Positions 52,401 to 60,341 of a stretch of 64,000 bases of DNA are shown piece by piece. The notes beneath the pieces were generated by a model. The model was given only the letters and a program-made list of their open reading frames with translations. It was not told the DNA's origin and did no database searches. Numbering within the stretch: the first letter of the stretch is position 1; every line of letters starts with the position of its first letter. The stretch lies in the NCBI GenBank assembly GCA_963842835.1, contig CAWJIB010000013.1, positions 257,595-321,594 on the forward strand, in the 5' to 3' direction. This DNA is from Roseiarcus sp963842835 (GTDB lineage Bacteria > Pseudomonadota > Alphaproteobacteria > Rhizobiales > Beijerinckiaceae). The translations under genes and the position numbers were made by a program.

Positions 52401-54888
52401 AGCCGACCTGCTCTACTCGATATTCGCCCACGCGACGCGCGGGCTCGTAGCCGATCGACCACGGCGGCTCGCCGTCTTCGCTGAGATAGAAGAAATGCCC
52501 GCGCGCTTGCAGCGGATCGAGCGGTCGGCGGATGAGGTCGATCGGAAAGCCGTGGCGCTCGTCGGCCATGACATGAGCCGCGCCGCGTCCGTCGCGCATG
52601 AGATCGAGACCGACCGCCCCGTTGTTGAACGCGAAAGTGTGCGGCAGGTCGCTCAACGCAGCGGGCGCGCCGGCCAGGGCGAGCGTCGGCGCGCCGGGCT
52701 TCTCGCGCGCGCGGGCCGCGATGACGAGCGCCGCCAGGCTGATGCCGGCGCCGGCAATTCCATAGGCGATCGCGAGCGCCTTGACCGCGCCGGGCATCGG
52801 CCCGCCCCTGGCGAGCGTCTCCGCGCCCGTCCAGGCCTTGTCCCAATCCGCGCCGCGCGGGATGTAATAGGGAATGAGCAGGGGCCCCCAGGTGGCGAAA
52901 CGCCGGATGCTGTCGGGGATGACGCGAGTGCGCGCGCCGTGACCGAGAAATCGCCCCGCCGCTTCGTCGACGCGGTCGCCGCCGAGGAACGTAAGATTGA
53001 CCAGCGTCGCCACGCGCAGGCCCATGTGATCGAACCAGATGAGCATGCGCAGCCAGTCATAGGCGAGCAGTCCGATGAACATCATCAGGCTGAGGTCGCG
53101 AAAATCGGCGGGCGAGAGGCCGATATCGCCGCCGATCGCCACGAGCGAGCGCACGGCGCCGTCCTGGTTGAACCAGGAGGGGCGGCCGGACTGGCGCAGG
53201 AACGTGTTGATGATCGGCGCCATCCACAGGCCCCAGCGCAACACGCGCACGCCCAGTTCGACGAGGCTCTCCAGGCCCGGCCCGCTGAAGAGGGCCTTGA
53301 TGGGCGCCAGACTGCGCTCCAGCAACGCGGCGAGCATGACAGCGTTGATCGCGAACAGCGGCGCCGCCAGCGACCAATTGATGACGCCGGAAATCGATTC
53401 GGCGTAGAAGAGCCGCACGCCGCCGGCGACCTCTCCCAGGTTCACCATGCCGTATTTGTTGAAGATCGGATAGGTTACGAAATCGAAGAGCGGGCGCCCG
53501 CTGAGGCGAAAATCGACGTCGGCGTAGGCCCAGAACTTGTTGACGACGGCGGCGACCTGCGGCGCGTCGAAGTACCAGCCGAGGGCGCCCGCGACAAAGC
53601 CGCCGAGCGCGGCGCCGAGCGCATAGAAGCGCCAAGTCTGGATCTCGCGCCGCTCCCCGTCAGCGATGCGCGCCGCATCGAAGAGGAGATCGATGCCCGC
53701 ATAGGCGAACGCGCCGACGACGAACATCGAGGAGAAGCGCAGGTTCGAGCTCGCGTGAGCGAGGCCGAACGCATAGGCCCAGGCTGCGCCTGAGCCGACG
53801 ACGACGCCGCGCGCCATGGCGCGCGGGTTGCGATAGGCCGCGAACAGGCGCTGGAAGAACGGCGGCGTGCCGTCGGCGCTGCCGATGAGGGTTTGCGCGA
53901 AGGGAAAGGCGAGCGCGCCTGCGGCCGGCGCCACGAGATGGGCGTAGCTCTTGGCGAAGGCCACAAAGCCGGGATCGCGCAGGGGCGCCGCCACTGCGAG
54001 CACGACGAACATGAACATGCCGCCGTAGATCGCGCCCTTCACGAAGCCGTGGCGCCAATGGCCGTGGACCGAGACAAAACTCGGCGGCCTCGCCGTGAGC
54101 GCGTCGAGCGCGAGGCCGGTGGCGAAATGGACCAGCCCCCACAGACCGGCCTGCGCGAGCGCGGCGACCAGCGCGCTGAACCCGATCGCCGCCACGGGGG
54201 CGGGGACGCTCTGGGCGAAATTGGCCAGAAGCGGCGTCAGCGCGCCGAACGCGGCGATAGCGAACACGAGCCTATGCAACTTCGGCGTTCGCACGAGGCG
54301 GCCAAGGCCCATCAGCGAGAGGATTTCGAGCCCGATTTCGCTCGCGCAGAACAGAACCAGGACGCGGCCGACGTAAACCCGGCCTTGAAACGACGCCACG
54401 AGGCCCCCCGTCGCCAGCGCGCCCAGTTCCGCCATATGCCAATCCGCGCCCAACGTAATGACGAGCTTGAAGAGAAACGGGATCGCGACGAGGCCGACCG
54501 ACTCGATCGGGCGCAGCGCGCGATGGGCGCCGATCAGCGCCGCCAGCGCGCCGCCGACGTAAACGGCATAGGCGATCGCCGCGTCCGCGACGTTGAAGCG
54601 CGGCACGTCGGCCCAGGGCCCCGCCAATTGCCAGAAGGCGAGGAAATCGTTGCGCTGAAAGGCGAAGATCGCGAAAGCCGCCGCGTCGAAGGCGATCGGC
54701 GTCGCCGGCCAAACGCCGAGCAGCCCCCGCCGCCAAAGCGCCAGTCCCGCCGCGCCGGCGAGGCCCGCGACGATCCAATTTTGCGCGCTCAGCGAAGCAA
54801 AAATCGCGGCCGCGACGAAGAGCGCGCCGATCAGCGCAAACGCCAGGGCCGAGCGTTGCGCGCGCGCGGCCGTCTGGTTCATCGTCAT
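49465..54888 (-). CDS. Large polytopic membrane protein with GH94-type glycoside phosphorylase region
   Basis: A 1,807-aa protein. The first ~750 residues hold about 15-20 hydrophobic segments and no visible GT84 glycosyltransferase motif. The rest resembles the C-terminal part of cyclic beta-1,2-glucan synthases (NdvB/ChvB): two beta-sandwich repeats (GLDLMRDGRGAAHVMADER-like and THRTPRPWAHVMANELG), then the GH94 (alpha/alpha)6 barrel with VNTWLPYQIYASRLFGRVG, FRDQLQDVLPLI, WWHRAPNGATGVAQRSRASD and LLGAGDWNDGIDMLG. The Asp in GDWNDG is the family general acid. It may trim or phosphorolyse a beta-glucan at the membrane. NdvB is ~2,850 aa, so this is a different architecture. The start at 54888 is chosen; 54882 is also possible. 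Confidence 0.85.
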   Translation of the reverse strand: MTMNQTAARAQRSALAFALIGALFVAAAIFASLSAQNWIVAGLAGAAGLALWRRGLLGVWPATPIAFDAAAFAIFAFQRNDFLAFWQLAGPWADVPRFNVADAAIAYAVYVGGALAALIGAHRALRPIESVGLVAIPFLFKLVITLGADWHMAELGALATGGLVASFQGRVYVGRVLVLFCASEIGLEILSLMGLGRLVRTPKLHRLVFAIAAFGALTPLLANFAQSVPAPVAAIGFSALVAALAQAGLWGLVHFATGLALDALTARPPSFVSVHGHWRHGFVKGAIYGGMFMFVVLAVAAPLRDPGFVAFAKSYAHLVAPAAGALAFPFAQTLIGSADGTPPFFQRLFAAYRNPRAMARGVVVGSGAAWAYAFGLAHASSNLRFSSMFVVGAFAYAGIDLLFDAARIADGERREIQTWRFYALGAALGGFVAGALGWYFDAPQVAAVVNKFWAYADVDFRLSGRPLFDFVTYPIFNKYGMVNLGEVAGGVRLFYAESISGVINWSLAAPLFAINAVMLAALLERSLAPIKALFSGPGLESLVELGVRVLRWGLWMAPIINTFLRQSGRPSWFNQDGAVRSLVAIGGDIGLSPADFRDLSLMMFIGLLAYDWLRMLIWFDHMGLRVATLVNLTFLGGDRVDEAAGRFLGHGARTRVIPDSIRRFATWGPLLIPYYIPRGADWDKAWTGAETLARGGPMPGAVKALAIAYGIAGAGISLAALVIAARAREKPGAPTLALAGAPAALSDLPHTFAFNNGAVGLDLMRDGRGAAHVMADERHGFPIDLIRRPLDPLQARGHFFYLSEDGEPPWSIGYEPARRVGEYRVEQVGFNRLVIANTFRGVRAIMEAAPDAEGAILSWRIRLEDLSGRARRLRLVSFCEIVGHETGAYMRDIDFARMHVETIFVRGLNAILARNRLLRSARAHRGETSFFAVKPGAGARLVGYEDSRTRFLGEGSLASPTGCEPFRARKLDDEGKLWSFDSAASFTLEVELAAQGHAEAEFIVGRSDNPVWASELIVRRLGLPPFTEAALRTRLHETRALEPSPALPDRWPFAFSADGTALHLTHRTPRPWAHVMANELGASVVVSNDGEVYSAFGNARHNGLTPFRFDSVTVPLPGQIVYIRDLDRQETDAPGFAPFQREDAAYAVTYEPGLAHFAKTRGDLAMDYDVFVPADFPGDMRLLRLRNRGAKTLRLRVAPFFDIALDEGPNESAGKLKDETVGGTLLFENPRNDFQRGIAFAATSLPNVKTETIRARFFDGAGRNIRTPALVDTGASDLSQRDDGRRVAAFASDIELAPGAEMKVAIVLGQAATRVLALAASAAAKVETVEAELAAMRAVWGARLGKVRVTTNRPDFDRLVNTWLPYQIYASRLFGRVGPNQRGGAIGFRDQLQDVLPLILLEPRLARAQIVLHAGQQFPEGDVLKWWHRAPNGATGVAQRSRASDPHLWLPYVLARYVRESGDASVLDEVAPYLEAPLVPAHEDAQIVTPRPSCESGDVYEHARRAIEYTLRHIGANGLPLLGAGDWNDGIDMLGREGAGTSVWMGFFFFDVLSGFVPLARLKRDEAFAERCQEAREALRPALETAWRGNHYALDFSDDGRAVEMANAMTTGWAAYSGAVDFDRALAALEGGLKAIERPDRVLLLEKPFFEHSEPYPGRIADYPPGVRENGGQYSHGASWIVDGFLRLAREARAKEGEADEAQRLVARAFEIFEKISPLKKTDPENIATYGLIPIQQPADIYDGYGHGGRGGWSWYTGSAARMLSAAYSMLGISLVEGELRVADDLFEPKGELMVEALRIGEREWRR

Positions 54889-55091
54889 CGCTGCCGTCCC
54901 GCCTCGCGCATCGGACCTGCGCTTGCAACTCATCGCGCCGCTACGCCGAGAGTCGCAGGCGTGCGCCGATGCGTCAATCTGCCTGCGACGCCGGTTCCTG
55001 ATCGGCGGGTTCCTGATCGGCGGGTTGTCGAGCGCGGCCGGAGGGCTTAATCTTGCTGTCGCGCCGCCAAGACGGCGCTCGGAGGTTTCGC

Positions 55092-55337
55092 GTGAAGCTC
55101 GCCATTGCGCTCCTGCTCGGCTCGGCGGCCGCCGTCTCGGCGGCGGCCGGCGCGGGCGCCGCCGAATTGCCCTCGCGGGACGCGCGGCCGGCCGCGAAGG
55201 CCAAGACCTGCGTCATCGACGGCGCGCCGGGCGTCGTCCTGCCGGGCGGCGACGCCTGCGTGAGGATCAGCGGCTCCGTGAGCGCGCAGGTCTCGGCGGG
55301 TTCGCTATCGAGACAACGGGCGAACGGCGAACAATAG
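55092..55337 (+). CDS. Small exported protein resembling the N-terminus of porin_2
   Basis: An 81-aa protein from a GTG at 55092 with GGAGG seven bases upstream. A signal peptide (VKLAIALLLGSAAAVSAAAG, cleaved near GAA) is followed by ELPSRDARPAAKAKTCVIDG and LPGGDACVRISGSVSAQV. The Cys-x-n-PGGDxCxRISG pattern is that of the mature N-terminus of Hyphomicrobiales porins, which are ~350-500 aa. Here the barrel is missing and a stop follows. It could be a truncated porin or a genuine small member. Two 15-bp direct repeats (GGTTCCTGATCGGCG at 54993 and 55008) lie upstream. Confidence 0.6.
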   Translation: MKLAIALLLGSAAAVSAAAGAGAAELPSRDARPAAKAKTCVIDGAPGVVLPGGDACVRISGSVSAQVSAGSLSRQRANGEQ

Positions 55338-55353
55338 CGCGCCCTCGCCCAGC

Positions 55354-57036
55354 TCAGAGCTTCCCTTCGCGGGCGAGGAGGCGCTGCACCGCGCTGAGCG
55401 TCGACTTCAGGGACGCCATGACGATGTTGGGATCCATGCCGACGCCGTGCAGGATTCGGCCGCTCGCGTCCTGGATTTCGACATAGCAGGCGGCGGTCGC
55501 GTCGGCGCCGCGTCCGACCGCGTGCTCGTGATAATCGAGGAAGGAAAACTCGACGTGGAACGCGCGCTGGAGCGCATCGACGAAGGCGTCGATCGGTCCG
55601 TTGCCGTTGCCCTCGATCGTCAGGGTGGACCCGTCCGCCCGTCGCAAGGTCGCCGCCAGTTCGCGATTGTCCGGGCTGGTGGGGACCGTCTGCTGCTTGA
55701 CGAGAACCAGCGGCGCGTCGGTCAGGAGATAGGTCCGCTGGAATAGCGTCCACAATTCCGGCGAGGTCAGTTCCTTGCCGTCGCGGTCCATCCGCTCCTG
55801 CGCGATCTTGGAGAATTCGATCTGCAGCGACCGCGGCAGGTCGAGCCCGTAATCGGCGCGCACGATATAGGCGATGCCGCCCTTGCCGGATTGGCTGTTG
55901 ATGCGGATCACCGCCTCGTAGTCGCGCCCGACGTCCTTGGGGTCGATCGGGAGATAGGGCACCTGGAACAGCGGCGTGTTGCGCTTCTCCTGCGCCTCGA
56001 AGCCCTTCTTGATCGCGTCCTGATGCGATCCGGAAAACGCGGTGTAGACGAGTTCGCCGACGTAAGGGTGGCGCTGATGCACCGGCAATTGCGTGCAGAA
56101 TTCCGCGACCTCCTTGATCGCGTTGACGTCGTGCAGATCGAGTTCGGGATCGACGCCCTGCGTGAACAGATTCAGCGCCATCGTCACGATGTCGACGTTG
56201 CCGGTGCGCTCGCCGTTGCCGAACAAGGTGCCCTCCACGCGGTCGGCGCCCGCCATGACAGCCAATTCCGCCGCCGCGACCGCGGTGCCGCGGTCGTTGT
56301 GGGGATGGACGGAGAGGATGACGCTGTCGCGATCGGAAATATGCCGGCCGAACCATTCGAACTGGTCGGCGTAGGTGTTGGGCGTCGCCATCTCGACGGT
56401 GGCGGGCAGATTGAGAATCAACCGCTTTTGCGGCGTCGGACGCAGCACCGCCTTCACCGCCTCGCAGATTTCGAGCGCGAAATCGAGCTCGGTGCCGGTG
56501 AAGCTTTCCGGCGAATATTCGAAGACGAACTCCGTCTGCGGCGTCGCGTCGGCCAGTTGCTTGACTTGCCGCGCGGCGGCGACCGCGATTTCGCGCACGC
56601 CCGCGCGATCCGAGCGGAAGACGACTTCGCGCTGCAGCGTCGAGGTCGAATTGTAGAAGTGCAAAATGACCTTCTTGGCGCCCTTCACCGCCTCGAAAGT
56701 GCGCTCGATCAGTTCAGGCCGACATTGCGTGAGCACCTGGATCGCCACGCCGTCCGGGATCTTGCCGCCTTCGATGATCGAGCGCACGAAATCGAAGTCG
56801 GTCTGCGAGGCCGCGGGAAACGCCACCTCGATTTCCTTGAAGCCCATGGCGATGAGCAGGTCGAACATGCGGTTCTTGCGGTCGACGCCCATCGGCTCGA
56901 TGAGCGCCTGGTTGCCGTCGCGCAAATCGACGGAACACCAGATCGGCGCTTTCGTGATCACGCGTGACGGCCACTGGCGATCGGGCAAAACGATCGGCGC
57001 GAAAGCGCGGTATTTGTTGATGGGCATGTTTGTCAT
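55354..57036 (-). CDS. leuA: 2-isopropylmalate synthase
   Basis: A 560-aa enzyme of leucine biosynthesis, condensing acetyl-CoA and 2-oxoisovalerate. The catalytic TIM barrel begins APIWCSVDLRDGNQALIEPM (metal-binding Asp, general residues) and has the metal site HPHNDRGTAVAAAELAV with GTLFGNGERTGNVD. The C-terminal ~130 residues form the leucine-binding regulatory domain (GNGNGPIDAFVDAL; GRGADATAACYVEI), so feedback inhibition is expected. This is the longer type II LeuA. The start at 57036 has AAGGG at proper spacing; 57027 is an alternative. No leucine-rich leader peptide was recognised upstream. Confidence 0.95.
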   Translation of the reverse strand: MTNMPINKYRAFAPIVLPDRQWPSRVITKAPIWCSVDLRDGNQALIEPMGVDRKNRMFDLLIAMGFKEIEVAFPAASQTDFDFVRSIIEGGKIPDGVAIQVLTQCRPELIERTFEAVKGAKKVILHFYNSTSTLQREVVFRSDRAGVREIAVAAARQVKQLADATPQTEFVFEYSPESFTGTELDFALEICEAVKAVLRPTPQKRLILNLPATVEMATPNTYADQFEWFGRHISDRDSVILSVHPHNDRGTAVAAAELAVMAGADRVEGTLFGNGERTGNVDIVTMALNLFTQGVDPELDLHDVNAIKEVAEFCTQLPVHQRHPYVGELVYTAFSGSHQDAIKKGFEAQEKRNTPLFQVPYLPIDPKDVGRDYEAVIRINSQSGKGGIAYIVRADYGLDLPRSLQIEFSKIAQERMDRDGKELTSPELWTLFQRTYLLTDAPLVLVKQQTVPTSPDNRELAATLRRADGSTLTIEGNGNGPIDAFVDALQRAFHVEFSFLDYHEHAVGRGADATAACYVEIQDASGRILHGVGMDPNIVMASLKSTLSAVQRLLAREGKL

Positions 57037-57318
57037 GGCGGACCCTTACGACGGCGGCGCGTCGCCGCCTCTTGGGGGCCAGCGCGCGCAACGATGCGAA
57101 ACTCTGGAAAAAGCGAAATCGAGCTTGGCCTCCCGGCGCGGTCAAAGCGCCGGGCGGGTAAGTCGCAAGGTCGAGAGCAGGGTCTTGGACCGCGTTCGCA
57201 TGCCGGCAAACAAGCAGAGGAACGCGAAAAAATCAACCGCGAATTTTGCCGCCCGTCGCGCCGGCTTCACGCCGGGGTGCGACAACAGGCGCCGCGGCGG
57301 TTGATTGCCTGGCTCCGA

Positions 57319-57332
57319 GGTAACATGTTACC
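57319..57332. promoter_or_regulatory. 14-bp perfect palindrome GGTAACATGTTACC, candidate operator
   Basis: The palindrome lies 60 bp upstream of the sugar-binding protein start in the 57037-57392 divergent region. Its size and symmetry suit a LacI- or GntR-family repressor. No such regulator is encoded in the window. Nothing else is seen in the gap. Confidence 0.55.
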
Positions 57333-57392
57333 GTCATCCGGGGAACAAAGGCCCAAAGTATCGTCGAGCGCGCAGAGCGCCGATGGTGGGAG

Positions 57393-58364
57393 ATGAGAAT
57401 GTTGAAGAAACTGCTTATCGCCAGCGCCATCGTTTCGGTTTCGGCTCTCAGCGCCCCGAGCTTCGCGGCCTCTACGCCGACCATCCCGATCATCGTCAAG
57501 GACACGACCTCCTTCTATTGGCAGATCGTGCTCGCCGGCGCCCGCAAGGCCGGCAAAGACCTCGGAGTCGACGTCCCCGAACTCGGCGTGCAATCCGAAT
57601 CCGACATCAACGGGCAGATTTCCATTCTCGAGAATGCGGTGGCCGAAAAACCCGCCGCGGTCGTCATCGCGCCAATCGAATTCAAGGCGCTGGGCAAGCC
57701 GATCGACGAAGCCGCCAAGAAGGCGCCGATCATCGGCATCGATTCCTCGGCCAATTCCAAGGCCTTCTCCTCGTTCCTGGCCACCGACAACGTCCGGGGC
57801 GGGCGCATCGCCGCCGATGGCCTCGCCGAGGCGATCGCCGCCAAATACGGTAACGCGGAAGGCGACGTCGCGCTCATCGCCTCGCTGCCCGGCGTCGGCT
57901 GGCTCGACGCGCGCGCCAAGGGCTTCAAGGAAGAGCTCGCGGCGAAATATCCTGGCCTGAAGCTCATCGCCGACAAGGTCGCCGACGGCCAGGCGACGAC
58001 CGGCCTCCACATCATGACCGATCTCATCGCCGCCAACCCGAATCTGCGCGGCGTCTTCGCCTCGAACCCGATCATGGCCGAGGGCGCCGGCCAAGCGATC
58101 GCAGAAAACAAGAAGGCCGACACGATCAAACTGATCGGCTTCGATTCCGACGACAAGCTCGTGGAGTTCCTCAAGGACGGCACGATCGCCGGCCTGGTGG
58201 TGCAGGATCCGTACCGGATGGGCTATGACGGCATCAAGACCGCGCTCGCCGTCTCCAAGGGCGAGAAGGTCGAGGCGTTCATCGACACGGGCGCCAACCT
58301 CATCACCAAGGCCAATATGAACGGAGAAAAGCAGCAGGCGCTGCTCAATCCCAAAGTGAAGTGA
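57393..58364 (+). CDS. Sugar ABC transporter substrate-binding protein (RbsB family), orphan
   Basis: A 323-aa periplasmic protein of the Peripla_BP_4/RbsB type. The signal peptide (MRMLKKLLIASAIVSVSALS, ending SFAAS) is followed by PIIVKDTTSFYWQIVLAGAR and SESDINGQISILENAVAEKP, the ribose-binding hallmarks; IGFDSDDKLVEFLKDGTIAG is near the C-terminus. Transport would need a permease and an ATPase, and neither is adjacent: the next gene is a methyltransferase. It may serve a transporter elsewhere or feed a chemoreceptor. The in-frame ATG at 57399 is an alternative start. Confidence 0.92.
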   Translation: MRMLKKLLIASAIVSVSALSAPSFAASTPTIPIIVKDTTSFYWQIVLAGARKAGKDLGVDVPELGVQSESDINGQISILENAVAEKPAAVVIAPIEFKALGKPIDEAAKKAPIIGIDSSANSKAFSSFLATDNVRGGRIAADGLAEAIAAKYGNAEGDVALIASLPGVGWLDARAKGFKEELAAKYPGLKLIADKVADGQATTGLHIMTDLIAANPNLRGVFASNPIMAEGAGQAIAENKKADTIKLIGFDSDDKLVEFLKDGTIAGLVVQDPYRMGYDGIKTALAVSKGEKVEAFIDTGANLITKANMNGEKQQALLNPKVK

Positions 58365-58368
58365 AAGG

Positions 58369-59280
58369 GTGAAAGACACGCTCGCCTGCGGCGATCTTCT
58401 CGCCTTTCGCCGCTACGCCTACGCGCGGTCCGCCGCTGAGGACGGCGACTGGCGCGCCGCGGCCGAAGTGCTGGAGCAGGCGCTCGAGCGCGCGCCGAAC
58501 TGGGCGCCGGCATGGTTCGCGCTCGGCGAAGCGAGGGAAAAGCTCGGCGACCGGGCCGGCGCGACCGAGGCGTTCCGCGCGACGCTTCGCGCCGATCCGA
58601 GCGACGCGCAGGGCGCCGGAGCGCGGCTGGCGCTGCTCGGCGTCGGCGAAGCGCCGAAATCGCTTCCCAGGGCCTATGTCGCGCGCCTGTTCGACGATTA
58701 TGCGCCGCGCTTCGATCGGCATCTGACCGGCGAACTCGACTATCGCGCGCCCGCCCTCGTCCTCGACGCGCTCGACGCCGTCGCCGGCGCGCGCCGTTTT
58801 GCGCGCGGCCTCGATCTGGGCTGCGGCACGGGCCTCATGGGCACCGCCCTGCGCGGGCGGGTGGACGAACTCGTCGGCGTCGACCTCTCGCCGGCGATGA
58901 TCGCCAAAGCGCGCGAGACGGGCCGCTACGACGCGCTCGAAGTCGGCGACGTCGTCGATTTTCTCGCGGCGCGCGAACGAGGCGAATTCGACCTCGTCGT
59001 CGCCGCCGACGTTCTCGCCTATTTCGGCGATCTCGAAGAGCTCGTCGCCTTGGCCGCGCGCGCGCGCGCGCCCGCCGGCCTCTTCGTCTTCACCGTCGAG
59101 ACCCAGCCGAGCGAAAAATTTCGCCTCGGCCCGGCGATGCGTTTCACTCATTCCCGCGCCTATGTGCGCGAGGCCGCGGCGGCGGCGGGTCTGCGACCGC
59201 TCGCTTTCATCGACGCCTCGGCGCGCCGCGAAGCGGGCCGCGAAGTCCCGGGACTCGTCTGCGTGTTCGCGGGCGGCTGA
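58369..59280 (+). CDS. TPR-containing SAM-dependent methyltransferase
   Basis: A 303-aa protein from a GTG four bases after the binding-protein stop. Residues ~10-90 form about two tetratricopeptide repeats (GDWRAAAEVLEQALERAPNW; ALGEAREKLGDRAGATEAF). A Methyltransf_11/12-type domain follows with motif I RGLDLGCGTGLMGTAL and motif II LVGVDLSPAMIAKAR. SHARED-type segment LPRAYVARLFDDYAPRFD is typical of this TPR-methyltransferase family in Hyphomicrobiales. The target is unknown; the TPRs suggest a protein partner. The close spacing may reflect simple compaction rather than function. Confidence 0.88.
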   Translation: MKDTLACGDLLAFRRYAYARSAAEDGDWRAAAEVLEQALERAPNWAPAWFALGEAREKLGDRAGATEAFRATLRADPSDAQGAGARLALLGVGEAPKSLPRAYVARLFDDYAPRFDRHLTGELDYRAPALVLDALDAVAGARRFARGLDLGCGTGLMGTALRGRVDELVGVDLSPAMIAKARETGRYDALEVGDVVDFLAARERGEFDLVVAADVLAYFGDLEELVALAARARAPAGLFVFTVETQPSEKFRLGPAMRFTHSRAYVREAAAAAGLRPLAFIDASARREAGREVPGLVCVFAGG

Positions 59281-59297
59281 CCCGGCCGTCGCGCCCA

Positions 59298-60146
59298 CTA
59301 CACATACAGGTTTGGGCGCTGGGCTTCGCGCGCGTGCATGATCGCCGCGTTCAGCGCGCCGCCGAACACGAAGAGCGCCGCCATCGCGTAGAGGAACACC
59401 AGCGCGATCATCACCGAAGCCAGCCCCGCATAAGTCGAGACGTAATTGCGCGCGAATTCGCTTAAGTAGGCGCCGATGATTTCGCCGAAGGCGATGCTGC
59501 TGACGAAGGTCACGACGACGCCGGGCGCGATTTCGACGAGGCGCAGCCGCTTGGCCGGCAGCCAGCGATGCGCCATGAGAAGCGTGATCGCCAGCAGCAA
59601 AGTCGTGATTCCGAGCCGCGTGAAGGTCACGACGAATTGCAGCGGGGCCAAGGCCGGCGCGAAGCGCAAGACGCTCGCCCAGATCAGCGGCCCGAGCACG
59701 ACGAGGAAAGCGAGCGCGAGCAACGCCGCCGATGCGACGAGCGCGAAAGCGATGGATTGCAGCCGCAAAAGCCACCACGGCCGATTCTCCTCGCAGGCGT
59801 AAGCGCGGTTGAGGCCGGTGCGCAAAGCTTCGATCGCGCTCGACGAGAAATAGAGCGCGAGCACCGCGCCGAACGTCAGCAAGCCGCCGCGCGGCGCCGT
59901 CAGCACATTGTGAACTTCCCCGGCGATCGGTCCGGCGACCACGGCGGGCCAGGCGGCGAAGATGAGACGCGTCGCCTCGTCGGCCAGGCTTTGCGTCCCC
60001 AAGAAGCCCGCCAGCGCCGTGACGAAGATCAGGAAGGGAAAAAGCGACGTCAGCGTCGACAGCGCGATATGGCTGGCGATCGCCCAGCCGTCCTCGGCCA
60101 CGAAGTGATTGACCGCGTCGAAGAGTATGGACCAAGCCTTGCGCAT
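59298..60146 (-). CDS. YihY/BrkB family membrane protein
   Basis: A 282-aa inner-membrane protein with six hydrophobic segments and the family motif ALSTLTSLFPFLIFVTALAG near the N-terminus, then YFSSSAIEALRTGLNRAY and PGVVVTFVSSIAFGEIIGAY. The family was once called RNase BN; that name is wrong for these proteins and function remains unclear. It is convergent with the methyltransferase (17-bp gap) and divergent from mcd. Confidence 0.92.
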   Translation of the reverse strand: MRKAWSILFDAVNHFVAEDGWAIASHIALSTLTSLFPFLIFVTALAGFLGTQSLADEATRLIFAAWPAVVAGPIAGEVHNVLTAPRGGLLTFGAVLALYFSSSAIEALRTGLNRAYACEENRPWWLLRLQSIAFALVASAALLALAFLVVLGPLIWASVLRFAPALAPLQFVVTFTRLGITTLLLAITLLMAHRWLPAKRLRLVEIAPGVVVTFVSSIAFGEIIGAYLSEFARNYVSTYAGLASVMIALVFLYAMAALFVFGGALNAAIMHAREAQRPNLYV

Positions 60147-60341
60147 GCCCGCTGAGCCCGCTCCAATGTCGAAATCGCCGACCCGCCCGGCGACCTCGGC
60201 GGCTGCTTTGCGACGCCCCTATATCACGCCGCGTTCGGGATTTGGCCCCCTCGACCGCGCGCTCGCCCAAAAAGCGCATTGCCACAGCCGCATGGGCGAA
60301 GCATTGTGCGATGCAATAGCGCCTCAACGGGAGAAAGCGAA

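Noticed and set aside
49648..53793. A 1,381-codon open frame antisense to the GH94 membrane protein
   Set aside because: It is the mirror of a strongly coding gene in GC-rich DNA. Its product is rich in Arg, Glu and Ala with no domain, while the opposite strand carries clear catalytic motifs.
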